This document shows positions 10,103 through 22,884 of a stretch of 64,000 nucleotides of DNA, in pieces. The DNA comes from Akebia trifoliata. Its lineage: Eukaryota > Streptophyta > Magnoliopsida > Ranunculales > Lardizabalaceae. Under the pieces are notes generated by a model that had not been told where the DNA came from, did no database searches, and saw only the letters and a program-made list of their open reading frames with translations. The DNA lies in NCBI GenBank assembly GCA_017979445.1, contig CM030704.1:13313658-13377657 (forward strand), given 5' to 3'. Numbering within the stretch: position 1 is the first letter of the stretch; each line of letters begins with the position of its first letter. The position numbers and the translations under genes were made by a program.

Positions 10103-12945
10103 TGTAATACCCCTGATCTAAAAACCCATGAAATTATTTTATAAGTAATACTCTTGAAAACATCTTTAATTGTGATATATTATAATCAATATTTTTAGTT
10201 TTAACATATGGTAGTTTCATAATTTACATTTCGATAATTTATTATGTTAGACAATTAATTTACATCATAAAACAAAATATTGATTAATGTCAGGTCTCCA
10301 TTCATTGTTAAGATTTAAAAAAAAATTATTATGAGATAAAAAGTGACTACTAATATAGAATTTTGACTTTATATAATTGAATAATTAATTAAAAAGTTTG
10401 CACCCAATAAATAAATATAGTAGATAACTTAGTAGCTCAAATTATAGAAGTCTATGTGATGTGGATAATATTTGTTAAAACAATGATAAATGAATTACTA
10501 TAAAAATGATTAATTGACAGTGGTGTTATAATGTAATTTATAATGCATAGGGAGGGTTCTTTTTATTTAATTTAAAATTAAGAGTTTTTATGAAAAATTG
10601 ATTTAATCATAGGTGTTAAAATTAATATTCAAATAAAAAATTGCTATAATTATTTGTGGATTACATTGAGTCTTATTTTGGTATCATTAAATTTCTAAAT
10701 AGAATATAAATAAAATTTATAGAAAACTTACATATTGTGGTGATCCTTAATAAATGTTTTGTTTCTTTTTTTATTTTATTTTAATAATAATATAGAAAAA
10801 TAAAAGAATAAGGATGAAATGAGAATTGAATTGGGAAGTTATTCAAAATTTAAAATCATTTTTAAATGGAGTGGGCTCAAGTAGGAAATTCTTTTTAAAA
10901 TTCAAATTAATATTTTATATTCATATTAAAGTAAGGAAATAATTTTAAGATAGTTAAAATTTTTCTTAATTTATGAGTGACCTAAATTGATAGCAGAATT
11001 AATATTTAGAGTAAATAAATGAGATAATATGTGGGGACATTATTGCTGAAATTTTTAGGAGCACACATTTTTTTTTATTTTTTAAACTTAATCTCATCCT
11101 TAGGAAAGAGAAAGAGAAAAAAATGGAGAGAGGGAAAAAGTGATGTAGGTAGTGTGGAGACTCTCTAATAGAAAGAAGAAGAAGACTATGGGGTTAAGGA
11201 GGTGTGAAGAACGCGTGACTCGATAAAAAAAGATCTAGAAGTTGATCAAGGTAGGATTTGACTCTCTTTAACTTAGTTTAATAGTTATATAAAAGAAGTA
11301 AATCATGCTTGTATAAATGTTGATTATTATATAATCTAATGATATTGTATGCATAAATGTTGGTATGATTTTAGTGATTGCATGCTAAGGATGAATGGTT
11401 CACATGATTTTTGAGTTATATAAAAAAGATACAATTTTTATGAGGACAAATGGTGATGTAAAGCAAATAGGGCGTAGGTCCTTACGTGCAAGACCCTTAA
11501 GCCTTCGAGGAAGACCTTAGAATGCGGTCGTTTACATTTTGTCAGATCGGGGATAAAATGACTGAATTGAATATGACGGTTTAACCAAACCGAAGATAAA
11601 ATGGTTGGTAAGATATTGATTTAACGATTTATTTATTTATTTATGAAATGGTGAAATAATTGTTTTGTTTTATTTTATTATCATTACACCATGAGCAATT
11701 TGATGTATTCTTTTCTATTATTTTTTTGACTATGTGGAGGGGTGTCATATCACTTTTGTTGGGCTTCGTTGCTCATTGACATTTTAAGTCAAAAATTTTA
11801 GATTTCGATGAACACACATTAGCAGCGATGAGATCATCTTCAACGATTTACTTTGTTTATTTTTAAGTTGATTTGCTTCCATAATTATGGGTATATGGGG
11901 TTTTAGGGTGACTTTTTGATGTTATCTTATACTTATTATAAACGTTTTAAACTAAATTTATCGAATAAATGTATAGGATTTTCATCTTAAAAACCTTGGT
12001 TATTAATTGATTTAGAAAATAATATTGTTATGTTGCTGATTCCTTTTAACATATTTCACGAGAAAGATTATATAATTTTCATTTGTTGTTGAAATGATAT
12101 TGTACCACTTGAAAGAATTTTGTAACTTGCACGCGTATATCTTTATATTTTTTTTTGAATTTTAAAAGTTTTTATTATATTTTAAAATGAGTCGTTTTTT
12201 GCTGTCGCTATTAATGGATAACAAAAATGAATAGAAAACAAAACCTATTTTATATCGTTGTAATCCATGGTTAGACTTCTTCTTTGGTTCTGAATTTTTT
12301 TGAGGATTGGGTTTAGAAAGTTAACTTTAACATAGTTTTGACTCCATACCATTTAAATGATAGAAATATTTATTTCGGATTTTACCATCCAACCTACTGA
12401 ATAGGATTGTAAGAAACCTATTTTGTACCGCTGTTTTTGAAAAAAAAAATTTCACATGTCAAACAATGATTTTAATATACATTTCATATTTTATTGGGTT
12501 CTACATTTCAATAACTTCTATAGAATTTAAAATCTCTGCTTTAAAATATGAATTGAAGTGTATACATATTTTAGAAGTCACATGATGTGTTGTTAAATTA
12601 AATTGCATCATAGTATAGAATTTTTGTTAGGTATTTTTATATTTGAAAAATAAATATTTATTTGGTTTAACATTTTTATATTATGGTTATTTTAATCATC
12701 TTTCCAAAATGGGGTGTCGCATTAAATTATGATAAAACAAGTGATGAATTTTTGATTGAAGGTGCATTGAGTTGTCCTAGGTGAATGTTTCCAAGAAATG
12801 AATTTAGATATGTTTTTAATTAGGTTTATCATATAATTTTTTTTTTTGTTGCCGATGTGAGTAAGTGGATTATTCTTAAATCACTCCTAAGTTATAGATC
12901 ACGGTTCAAATAGTGGTTATGAATCTTGAAACTTGGGGTGTGACA
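10103..12945. mobile_element. Solo LTR, 2843 bp, with perfect 5-bp TSD
   Basis: It starts TGTAATACCCC and ends GGGGTGTGACA, so the ends form an imperfect inverted repeat with TG...CA termini, and it is flanked by TGGGT on both sides. No gag-pol, primer site or polypurine tract lies inside, so this is what remains after LTR-LTR recombination of a gypsy-type element with very long LTRs. The interior is AT-rich. It contains a possible transcription-start region near 11100-11260 (GA-rich leader followed by aaggtaggattt, donor-like). The TGTAATACC start relates it loosely to R1 and R3. Confidence 0.85.
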
Positions 12946-12950
12946 TGGGT
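12946..12950. repeat. Target-site duplication TGGGT (right)
   Basis: Exact partner of 10098-10102. Confidence 0.85.
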
Positions 12951-13313
12951 CATATACACTCAGGTGCATGGTTGAAACCCTCTTTCCACACCTCAATCCA
13001 TGCCACGTAAGCTACAATCCGAGAAAGTAGCGTCTAAAATATTTTTCTTGGATTGTGAGTTATATGACTTGTATTGAGGTATGGGAGGGGGTTTCAATCC
13101 TCCACTCCGTGTGCGTACTATCTTGACTATTTTTGACATTCTTAGATAGTCCAATATTTTAGTTTCCCACCTTTTTGCATGCCTAAAACAATCTATACAA
13201 ATCATTGGACAGTCCAGTCCAGTAAAGGGTCAGAAAAGTTTTAATGTTGGACTGCCAAATGTTTTAAATAAATTTTGAAAAATTAATATCATTTTGATAA
13301 TAATAATGAGAAT

Positions 13314-13542
13314 GTGATAATCTAACTACACGATAATCTAACTACCCACGTGGCACACTCAATCGACTCTTGTGACAAATTTGGGAATTGTATATCACTA
13401 CATGGAATACAAAACTGCACTTTCCCATAAAATGTGTATCTTGAAGGAATCGTGTATCCTATGCTATATTGATATGCGATTCCAAACTTGTCATGTCAGG
13501 AGAGTTGATTTAGTGTGCCATGTGGGGTAGTCATATTATCAC
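13314..13542. mobile_element. MITE-like inverted-repeat element (229 bp)
   Basis: The ends read gtgataatctaactac and, reverse-complemented from the right, gtgataatatgactac. Pairing continues through cacgtggcacactcaatc / cacatggcacactaaatc for about 80 bp per arm. The left arm has an extra 16-bp duplication of the terminal motif. No open frame. No clear target duplication was seen, so the superfamily is unassigned. Confidence 0.7.
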
Positions 13543-16371
13543 GACTCTAACAATAAAGAAGATTGTTTTAGTGATTTTGCATAAATTCTTAAGCAACAAC
13601 ATATTCAAATTGGTTGATTCGACCAAGTTTCAAAACCTGACGAGTTAAAAATCGGCCGATTTAAAGTACTTATCGCAGTCGATAAAAAATGTGAATGAAA
13701 CTCGTTCGAGGTCGTGACTCACTTCCGAATCTTCCGAGTTTAAAACCCATGTCTATCGCCAAATTCTTTTGCCCTCCGACTCGTTCCACACGACTTCCCT
13801 CTTCACCATTAGCGAATACTTGCAATCATAATTAAACCAGATCAATTGGATCTATCTTCGAAGAATACTTGCAATCAGATTCATACCGATCTTTGGAGAA
13901 TCACAAGAAGACTGCTCTCGACTTGTCGGTAAGAGACTCTCTGCACTTATTTTTATTTTTTGAATGATTTCACAGTGATTTATTAGGTTTGTTGTGGATT
14001 CTACTTTTGAATGCTTTCTGATTTTCTTAGTTTATTTTGAATGGTTTTCTGATTCTCTTAGTTGAGTTGAGTTCCTAATTTTGATGGTTTATGAGTTGAC
14101 AAATATAAATTTTGTTAGGTGATGTTATTGAGTGGATATTAATTACTGAACTTTTGTTATTATTATTAGTACAATTAGTCTTCAGTCCTTTTTGATTCTA
14201 TCGGTTGAGGATTTTTGTTCTAATTTTGATTGGTTTTGCATGCATTGTCATTATTGCTTTTTGAAAAATTTAAATTTTGTTATGTAATGTTATTGAGTCA
14301 ATATTTATTTTCTTAGTTATGACCTCTGTGGGATTAGATTTGTTTCCAAATTGACGTTTTCTTTTGTGGGTCGATTGGCCCAGGAAAGGATTCTCCTGAA
14401 CAATGTGTTCCCTTTCTCAATGAACAAGCGAGTTGCCCTTAGGTATTGGTCTTGTTTTCGAGTTTTAGGAGAGAACTGATTACATAATTAATCCATAATT
14501 GGGCATGTTCTTTGAAGAAATCCCATAACTTCAACCAAAATTAGAATCTAAGAAGTTATACATGGGATGTTTGAAACTTAATTTCAATGGTACTATTTAC
14601 AATATTGGTGTGATAGGGGTTGGGAGATATTTAGCTATGGAAAAGGAGAGATTTTGTTGATTGCATATAACCTAGTGAAGCAGAAGTGACAACCTACTTG
14701 GTGTGTAAGCATTTTGGGTCCAATCACAGTCGAATCAGTAAAGTCGATGAACTTGGTGACATGAAAGAACTTTAATTTTGAAATATATTAAGGATTAATA
14801 GAGGATCTAATCTATTTTTTAGCAGTTGTTATCATTTTGCCAAGGAACAAGTATTTTTATTAGCTACCAATAAAAAAAATAAAAAATATTTATTAGCTCA
14901 ATAGGATGCTCTTAAGATTTCTTTATACAAACTCTCCTAGGTTTCATTTTCTTTTCTTCCTTAAAAAACAGTTTTCTTAGCGATTTAAGTGCATTTAGCA
15001 CTAAATATTCAAGAGAAGGTTGTGAGCACCTTCACTCACAAAACAAAATTAAGAGAAGGTTAAGACATATACTTCCAAACTATCTTTGTTTTAGTTTCTA
15101 GTTTTTAATTCAAGAGTATATTTTTAAGATAGATAAAACATATGGTACGTCCAAATTGTAAACCTTTTTGAGAAGTACTTTTCTAAAGAAACCCTAAGCG
15201 ATGCATTTGTTTTTTCTAAGATGGTGGTGATAATGCATTATAAAACCCGTGGGCCAATACTATGTTGATGTATGTTATGGGTCGTGTAGTTAAGTTTCGC
15301 ATAGGCGACCACATCACGTACGTAGCACCTCTAGTGCCTAGGCAAGTCTTAGACATTTCCTAAACACCATGCAGTCACCTAGATGCACCTAGGCATTGTT
15401 GTTCTGGGCTCTATAGGCAACCTAATGTAGCATATCTTTTACAGACAGGTAAATGTAGCTCTAATAGATCATTTTCAACCTATTTCTTTCCTTTGTCAAC
15501 ATTTTGGAGTTGTAGCTATCATGTTTTGAAGCCCTAGCTATGGTAACCTTCTAATTTTAAGAGAAACTATGTTCCTTAGTAACATATAGAGAAAATGTGT
15601 TTTCTATTTTCTGTTTCCTGTTTGTGCGGCGAATAAACAATCATTCCTTTGCTTCTCTATCTTTTTATGTTTTGGGTATGGATTGTGTTTTTTGAAACAT
15701 CGAAACAACCATTCCTCTGCTATTATTGATGTTGTTTTATTTTTTGTTATCTCCTTGTCCTTTTTAGTTTTTCTTGCTAGTTTTTCCAATTTGTTTTTAA
15801 CTTGGGTTCTTTTCATTATTTAAAGAACAATGACAGACTCTTTATACATGCATATAATTTGCATAAAATATTCAAGAGGTAAAAATATTTTCATAGTAAT
15901 TGATGATCACATTGCCTAGTTTTGTCCTTGATTTGTGCAAGACTTTATTACATGATAAAAAGAAGTTAATGCATTCCAGTCGAACAATATACAACATAAG
16001 AAAAAGAACTCAACGATCCATAACTCTTGTCTAAAAAGGTACGACACCCAATCTAGAAACAGATCCTCAAAGAACATGCCTCTAAATTCTTTGAAAGGCT
16101 TGGACCAAAACAAAATAATAGTTTTCTTTTGAATGGGCAAATTAAAACCAATAGCTTCTACCCATAAAAAAATATTGTCCTCTCCTTCCAAAGGCTCCAT
16201 ATCAAACTACAAATGAGAGCAATCTCCTCACAATTCTTTCCTTAGAACTAAAGGCCACGTAATTCCAACTTTTAAATAGGAACAAATAATATAGTCCAAT
16301 TGATAATAAAAAGACTAAAAGAGAGGGATCAAGTTGGAAAAGCAGCAGGCAATGGATAAGGAGATGGTTAA
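13543..16371. other. Gene-poor stretch, no confident gene
   Basis: About 2.8 kb without a supportable gene. Around 13790-13930 the sequence looks UTR-like and ends in a donor-like gtaagag. At about 14545-14660 a short plus-strand reading (GCLKLNFNGT) resembles the start of plant non-LTR RNase H-like domains but is too short to call. The minus-strand open frame at 15916-16200 (94 codons) matches nothing I recognise. Confidence 0.5.
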
Positions 16372-16509
16372 TTGAGAACTGTAAAAGATGAATGGTCAAG
16401 TCTCAATGAGAGCTTGCCACGATATTTATACTAATAAAAGGAGAATGGCCATAAATGCCTTTACATAAAACAGAATAAAAAAATAGAAAATAAGACACAT
16501 TTCCCAATA
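16372..16509 (-). repeat. 3' LTR of copia element 3
   Basis: In element sense it starts TATTGGGAAA at 16509, directly after the polypurine tract CTTGAGGGGGAA, and ends near 16372. It aligns with 20941-21075 with roughly ten or more percent differences and a small indel. The flanks (16367-16371 GTTAA; 21076-21080 GTTCC) match at only three of five bases. Confidence 0.8.
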
Positions 16510-16516
16510 TTCCCCC

Positions 16517-19500
16517 TCAAGCTGGTACAAATATGTTAACTAAGCTCAACTTGACAAGATGAGAGTTAGTAACAGAAGGACCAATAGACTTTGTAAGTAT
16601 GTCGACAAGCTGATCTAAAGAAGATACGACTACTGTCTAAATATCACAAGATCGAACTTTCTTCTAGAGAAAGTGAACATCAACCTGTGTATGCTTGGTT
16701 TTTTCATGAAGGACATAGTCAGAAGCAAGCATAATAGCAGACTTGTTGTCGCAAAACAGAGTGGAGGAATCATAAATAAGAAATCCTAACTCCATTAGCA
16801 AAGTTCAAAGCCAAATAAGCTCACACAAGTCAAGGGCCATAGTTTGATACTGAACTTCAGAAGAATGATAAACAACATCAAGATGAGAAGTGTGTTTATG
16901 CATGAACTGATTGACCACACTAACCGCAAAAGTCATATCTGGTCTAGTGTTAGTTAGATAAATCATATAGCATATGAGTCTTTGATAAGAAGGATTGGAT
17001 AAAAGGTCACTAAATTCAGTATGAAGGCGATGATTCTGATCTATAAGAGAGGAAGCATAACGACAACCAAGCATATTAGTATCTTGAAGAAGATCCAATG
17101 TGTATGTGTGCTGAGATAGTGAAATACCACGACGAGAGCGGGCTCTTCTATCTCCAAGAAGTACTTAAGAAGACCCAAGTCCTTAGCTTCAAAAGCACGA
17201 CTCAATATCATTTTTACCTTATTAGTCCACTGAGCATTATCCCCAATAAGGATAATATCTACATAAAACAGAACAATAACACAACGGCTACCCAATCCTC
17301 GACGAACGACACATGTGTGATCTGAGTGGTATATGGAAAATTCCATATATAAAATGACCTAAAAAAATGTTGAAATCAAGCTCACAGAGACTACTTCAGC
17401 CCATATAGAGATTTGAGGAGGCGACATACCTTTCTAGAATACTCCTTCTGAAGATGAAACTCAGGAAGGGGTCCATATAAATGACCTAAATTAGATCGCC
17501 ATTCATAAAGGCATTCTTCACATCTAGTTGATGAAGAGGCCAATGGTGACATGCAACCAAAGAAATAAGTAGGCGAACAATAATAAGCTTAGCTACAGGA
17601 GAAAATGTAGCACCAAAATCCTTCCTTTGAGTCTGCGTAAATCCCTTAGCAATAGGCGGGCCTTGTATTGATCAATGGTGCTATCTACGAGATACTTAAC
17701 TAATAATAAAAACCCATTTACGGGAACAGTCCGCTCTCCAGAAGGAAGAGGAACAAGCTCCCAAGTATGATTATTTTGCAAAGCATCTATCTCAGTAGTC
17801 ATGGTTGTAGTCCGTTGAGGGTCTTGTAAAGCATCTGAAACACAACGAGGAACTTGAATGGAAGCAGTGGCAGCACGGTAGGCCTGATAAGAAGATAGAC
17901 CCTAATAGGAAACAAACTAGGCAATAGGGTGATCAGTAATAACTCCGCCTACTTTTGTGAAGTGTAATAGGTAAGTCAAAGGCAAAAACATAAGGGATAT
18001 GAACAGGGATAGGAGGTAAGATACTTGAGTCTAATATGGAGGTTGATAAAGCTGGAGAGGGGGCGAGGGTGACGAGAATAAACTTGGAGCATTAGAGAAG
18101 ATGAAGAGAAGACCGGAGAAGGCAACACTATAGGAGAATGAGTAGAAGAAGGGTCCTGCAAAGAAGGGTCTTGCAAAGAAGATGATGCATAAAAATATGA
18201 AATATTTCTCAAAAAAGGTGGCATCAAGAGTGTATAACACAATGAGAAATATGATCATAACATTGATACCCCTTCGACATAGATAAGTATCCCAAGAAAA
18301 TACACCGAATGACTTTGTCATCTAATTTCCTACGATGAGAGCTTCGATCCTGAATAAAATAGGGGCACCCAAATACTTGAGTGTGATAGGAAAAAAGTGC
18401 TATCAGGGCGAAGAACATAAAGAGGCACATGTCCTCCTAAGGTGCGAGTCGGAACACAATTAAAAAGAAATACCACAGTGATGAATGCCATGTTCCAATA
18501 TAGCTTAGGAACATGCAGTCGTTGAAGAAGGCAGCGGACAATATTCATAAGGTGGCAATTCTTTCGTTCCGGCACCTTGTTCTATTCAAGAGTATAGGGA
18601 CACGTCAACTGATGAAATATTCCATGCTTATGAAGGTGAGAATAGAGCCCATCAAAAATATATTCCCCTTCATTATCTGATCGAAGAGTTTTTACAATAA
18701 TGTTGTACTGTGTCTAAATCATTTTAAAAAAATTAACAAAAATAAGAAGTCCTTCAGAATGAGAACGCCTCAAATAAATCCAAGTATAACTAGAATAATC
18801 ATCTATAAATGTAATATAATATCGATGACCAATAAAAGTAATAACAGACGAAGGCCCCCACACATCATAATGAACTGAATCAAACATTGTATTAAACCAT
18901 TGCATGTGAGGAATATATGAAGTATGTGTTTTTAGAAAGCTCACACACAGGGCATTGAAACTTTTGTCCACTATAAGACGTTTTCAAAGCGAGAAATAAA
19001 GAACATAAATGTTAAAAATTAGCATGTTCTAAGCAAGCATGCCACAAATCTAAAGACTGAGATGAAAAAGTAGGACTGAAGTCGGAGAAGTAGTATGCGG
19101 AGATCCAAATAGGTATAGTCCATCCGATTCATACCCTTTTCAAAAATCCTCCTCGAAGTCAGGTCTCAAAAAATACAATGAGTAGGGAAGGTCACTGAAT
19201 AATTTAGAGATTTATTAATACTACTCACAAACAAAAGGTTAAGAGATATGTGAGAAACATGAAACACATCATCAAGAAAAATTTTAGAAGATAAAAGGAT
19301 GATACCCTTGCTGTGTATAGGTGTAAGAGTTCCATCAACAAGGTGAACCTTTCTTTGAGTAATAGGAAAAATAGATGAAGTAAAGTAGTTAGACTCACTG
19401 TTCATGTGATCAAACACACAAGAATAAATAACCCATATCAAGGGAGCAGGACCCGACTGGGTGACATGAAATATAGAGGATGTACTTGGAGGCGTGGTAA

Positions 19501-20520
19501 TTGAGGCCATAGTAGAAGAAGATCAAGTATGAACATGAACAATGGTGACAATTTGGGTCTGAAGCTGTTACAAATCAATAGTGGCAAGAGAAATGAGAGG
19601 GTCATTGGTAAGAATTGGTGATGAATTCATAGCGGGAACATGGAGAGCGGAATGCCCTAAAGAAGGAGCAGTAGATCGCAACAAATGAGGATAGAGCTGA
19701 AAGCATCGGGCCTTCTTATGTCCAGTCTCTCGATTACAGTTTCTACGTCCACGACTCCCCGTTCCCTGAGTAGGAGAGGTAGAAAAATCCGAATTGACTG
19801 CTAGAGTCATCTGATCTGTCGTTGGGGTAGAAAGAATACTAGGAGCTTGAGTTTGAGACAACATTACACGATGACGACGCTCATCACTATTAATAGTCGC
19901 ACAATTCTCAAATAAGAAAGGCATAGGAGAGATGTTAAGAATCTGAGTCCGTAGTGCCTCAAACTCAAGACGTAAGCACATAAGAAATTGGTATGTCTGA
20001 TGTCGAGCAATCCTTTTAACCAGATACCCAGTTGTCTCAGCAGACAACTTCGCTATAGACTCATAATGAGAAAACTCCTTGCATCAAGATTGAAGAAATC
20101 CAAAATAATCGGCTACACTCTGAGTTCCTGAGTAGCCTAGGCAATGTATTGATAGAACTTATAAATCCTCGAATTGTTCCTAGCATGCACATATGTCTGA
20201 GTGAGAGCTAACCATAAGATGAGATGGTCTCATGATACATAAACATAGTATATATACGTTGCTCCATGAAATTAAACAACCATCCAAGTACGATTGTCTA
20301 TCTGCCACTATTCAAATTTGAAATTAGTAGTAGGTGGCTTGTTTACAGTGCACAAAAGTCATCCAAATTTGCCTCTACTTCCCAAATAGAGTATCATAGA
20401 TCGAGATCGAGACCAAGACTAAAAATTTTGATCATCTAATAAGGCATTAGTAATACGTTGGCTTGAGGAATTTTTCTCAAGAATAGTATTTGATTCATTG
20501 TTCTCTTGGTTCGACGTCAT
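16517..20520 (-). pseudogene. Ty1/copia element 3 gag-pol, heavily decayed
   Basis: It starts at ATG 20520 (MTSNQENNE) and ends at the TGA 16519-16517 overlapping the polypurine tract. Pieces in order: gag (about 20047-19700) with an imperfect knuckle NCNRETGHKKARC; protease near 19430, where the DSGAS motif has become YSCVF; integrase core (about 18890-18750, HYDVWGP, FIDDYSSYTW); post-integrase (18575-18330); RT N-terminal part (17802-17593); RT active site YVDIILIGD near 17270 instead of YVDD; RNase H (17098-16805) with an internal deletion joining HLDVVYH to SSEVQYQTMA. Many stops and shifts separate these. The catalytic residues of protease and RT are both lost, so it is dead but complete in order. 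It is related to element 2 in LTR start (TATTGG) and gag wording. Confidence 0.85.
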
Positions 20521-20928
20521 GTTGCACAAAAAACTATAGAGAGAAACCAGTGAGGCATAAAGTTGAACTCGCAGCAATCACAAGTCAGAAACACTGAGAT
20601 TTCTACCACAAAATCAAATGTCCAAGTCTAGATATGAAGCTTTGGCTTGAAGGGAGATCTCTCACGATTCCAATGTCATGTGCGATCATCAAAAAGGCAA
20701 AAAGAGATCATACGAACCAGAAATAACACCAATCGCATCATGCGAATGGGAGATAACGAACCCCAAAAATAAACCTAAAGGAGAAACCCTCCAACGAAGC
20801 TTCCTTTAGGGTTTTAGATCTCAAAGATCTAAGGAGATAAAGGAGAGGAGGGTGGTGGCGTTGATTTCTCAAGGGCCCAAAATGGTTGAAGAAAACCCAA
20901 GGGAAGGGTTGTCGATGGGTTATCTCCA

Positions 20929-20940
20929 ACTCTGATACCA
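20929..20940 (-). promoter_or_regulatory. PBS of copia element 3
   Basis: The minus strand reads TGGTATCAGAGT, one mismatch from the initiator-Met tRNA complement TGGTATCAGAGC, directly next to the 5' LTR. Confidence 0.8.
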
Positions 20941-21075
20941 AGAAGAATTGTAAAAGATGAATGGTCAAGTCTCAATGAGAGCTTGTCAAGATATTTATAC
21001 TAATAAAAGGTGAATGGACATACCTTACATAAAGAAGAATAGAAAAGTAGAAAAATAAAGACATATTTCCCAATA
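20941..21075 (-). repeat. 5' LTR of copia element 3
   Basis: In element sense it runs from TATTGGGAAATATG (21075) to AATTCTTCT (20941) and is immediately followed by the primer site. It pairs with 16372-16509 as the other LTR. The LTRs are short, about 135 bp. Confidence 0.8.
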
Positions 21076-21899
21076 GTTCCGCCACTATCAATATATAATG
21101 AAAAAACTTTAACTATAATCATTCTAGAAGAGACAATATGGTCAACAATCATAAATTATCAAAGAAAGGCATTGGAAGTTAGGAAACAAAAATCTCTTGA
21201 TCGAGCTAACATGTGATAAGATGTCACTGAAATCATAGCACCACTACTTTTACTCACTCTAGAGTCCTCATCCAAGGGTTGGCTTTAGAAACACATCTAA
21301 TAAGATCAACTTAGAATTCATCTCCAGCATGGAAGCTTTTTTGAAATCGAAATCGCAAAACTTCCCATTTTCCCGATAAATTAATTCTATATTGTCTTGT
21401 TTGATTATTTAAAATATCATAATTGGTAAATTTTTTTCTTTGAATCCTGAAGGGCTCCTGGCTATAGGAGCCCGTTTTTATTCTGAAAAGGCCTTTGGGT
21501 CCCTCAACTTCTTTGGGGTTGAGGCTAAGTAATCATTTGGTGTTTAGGAAATCAAAGATTGAGTCCAGGTTTGTGTGGTTTTCAAAATGACATCATGATG
21601 TGTTATAGAATCAATATGTTCATGATAATCAAAGGATTGGGAAAAAATAATTGACAAAGCAAATTGATAGAAAAGACATGGCAAGACAAGGCAATCCTTG
21701 ATAAGGGAGAAATCAAATGGATGGGAAAAATATTAAAGGAACCTATTCATTTTGATATACTAATCTTGTTCTTGTGAAAAAGTTTTACTAGTGGCTGTTA
21801 TAAGATAACAAAGTAATGGTCTTTAGAAGAGGGAGACTTCACCATCTGACAGTGATTCCTCTAGTAAAAAACCAAAACAGTCCAGAGATGAAGGAGAAG
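21076..21899. other. No gene seen
   Basis: AT-rich flank between copia elements 3 and 4. It has a GAA-rich tract near 21890-21935, and no open frame, repeat array or recognisable protein was found. Confidence 0.5.
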
Positions 21900-22117
21900 A
21901 AGAAGAAGAAGAGGAAAAAGAGAAGATTGGAGAAAGAGAGAGATGAACACACAATTTGTAGGGTTTGGCCTCTCCTTTTATTAATAAACTAATAATAGTG
22001 TGTGGGTCCCACCCTTTTATATAAAAGACCTAAATGCCCATACGGCTGTCGCACAAAAGAGAAAAGAATAAACAATCCTAGGGGCTATTGCACATGATTA
22101 AAACAATAATTCTAACA
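21900..22117 (-). repeat. 3' LTR of copia element 4 (inner end approximate)
   Basis: In element sense it starts TGTTAGAATTATTG at 22117, immediately after the polypurine tract TTGAGGGAGAG (22128-22118). A TATA-like TTTTATATAAAA lies near 22015-22025. The far end is not fixed because no partner LTR is present in the window; the 5' half of this element has been replaced by element 5 sequence. Confidence 0.6.
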
Positions 22118-22124
22118 CTCTCCC

Positions 22125-22472
22125 TCAAGCTGGAGCATACATATCAAAGACGCCCAACTTGATACATAAAGAAGAAAAAAGGTACACGAGATAAAGGCTT
22201 AGTGAGAAAATTAGTCAGCTGATCAGTCGATTTCACATAGGGTGTGACAATCTGTTTGCGCATGAGTAAATCTCGAACAAAGTGATAATCAATTTCGATG
22301 TGCTTGGTGTGCTCATGAAAGACAAGGTTGCTGGCAATAAAGATGGTAACCTGGTCGTCACAATACATCTGTATAGGTAATGGAGCATCAACACCCATAT
22401 CACGAAGAAGCGAATGAACCCATAACATATCAGAAGTAGTGTGGGCCATCGCACGATATTCAGCTTCAACAC
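22125..22472 (-). pseudogene. Copia element 4 RNase H, C-terminal half
   Basis: It reads EAEYRAMAHTTSDMLWV, then YCDDQVTIFIASNLVFHEHTKHIEIDYHFVR, here split for length as YCDDQVTIFIAS and HTKHIEIDYHFVR. It ends KLGVFDMYAPA with a stop at 22127-22125 after a frameshift in a T-run near 22190. The upstream half of the same domain is at 27853-28172. Element 2 inserted between the codons for RSSA and EAEYR. The target duplication is GTGTT here and GTGCT at the other end. Confidence 0.85.
22468..22472. repeat. Target-site duplication of element 2 (left)
   Basis: AACAC here and AGCAC at 27853-27857, a single transition apart. Removing element 2 and one copy restores the RNase H frame of element 4. 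Confidence 0.8.
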
Positions 22473-22639
22473 TATTGGAAATAATCTAGTTGTTATTTAG
22501 TTTTAGTTGTTATTTTAGTAATAACTTTTATTTATTTCTTATATGTAAGGGTAGTTTTGTCTTTTGACTCTTTTATTATTATAAATTCTTGCCAAACTCT
22601 CAGATTGAGACTTAACAATTATTTTTCTAAAATTTTTCT
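22473..22639 (+). repeat. 5' LTR of copia element 2
   Basis: It starts TATTGGAAATAATC and ends TTTTTCT. Compared with the 3' LTR (27703-27852) it has about 12 substitutions over about 150 bp plus a 17-bp tandem duplication (ttgttatttagttttag) near its start. Confidence 0.85.
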
Positions 22640-22884
22640 TGGTGTCAAATCCAAGGAATTTCACCCCCCTCTTTGGTTTATCTCCTTCTTCTCCTCTTTA
22701 TTCACTAAACCCTAACCTAGAGCAACCTCATTCGATCTTCTCCCCTTCGGGGTCTTTTAATTTTCTTTTTTCCCTTTATAGCATGTTGTGATAGGGATTT
22801 AATCACATGCTGCGATAATCTTTCCGCATTGTATTTCTACCCTACGTTAGGGTTTGTTCATCCAAATTAAATTTTTTTCTGCCC

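Noticed and set aside
14545..14660. RNase H-like fragment (GCLKLNFNGT) of a non-LTR element
   Set aside because: The similarity is about 20 residues, with no catalytic residues and no supporting neighbours.
15290..15420. Possible transposon end with ccta/gcacctag motifs
   Set aside because: Short repeated words only. No inverted ends or target duplication could be matched.
15916..16200. 94-codon minus-strand open frame as a host gene
   Set aside because: No recognisable domain, no splice or promoter support, and it lies in the flank of copia element 3.
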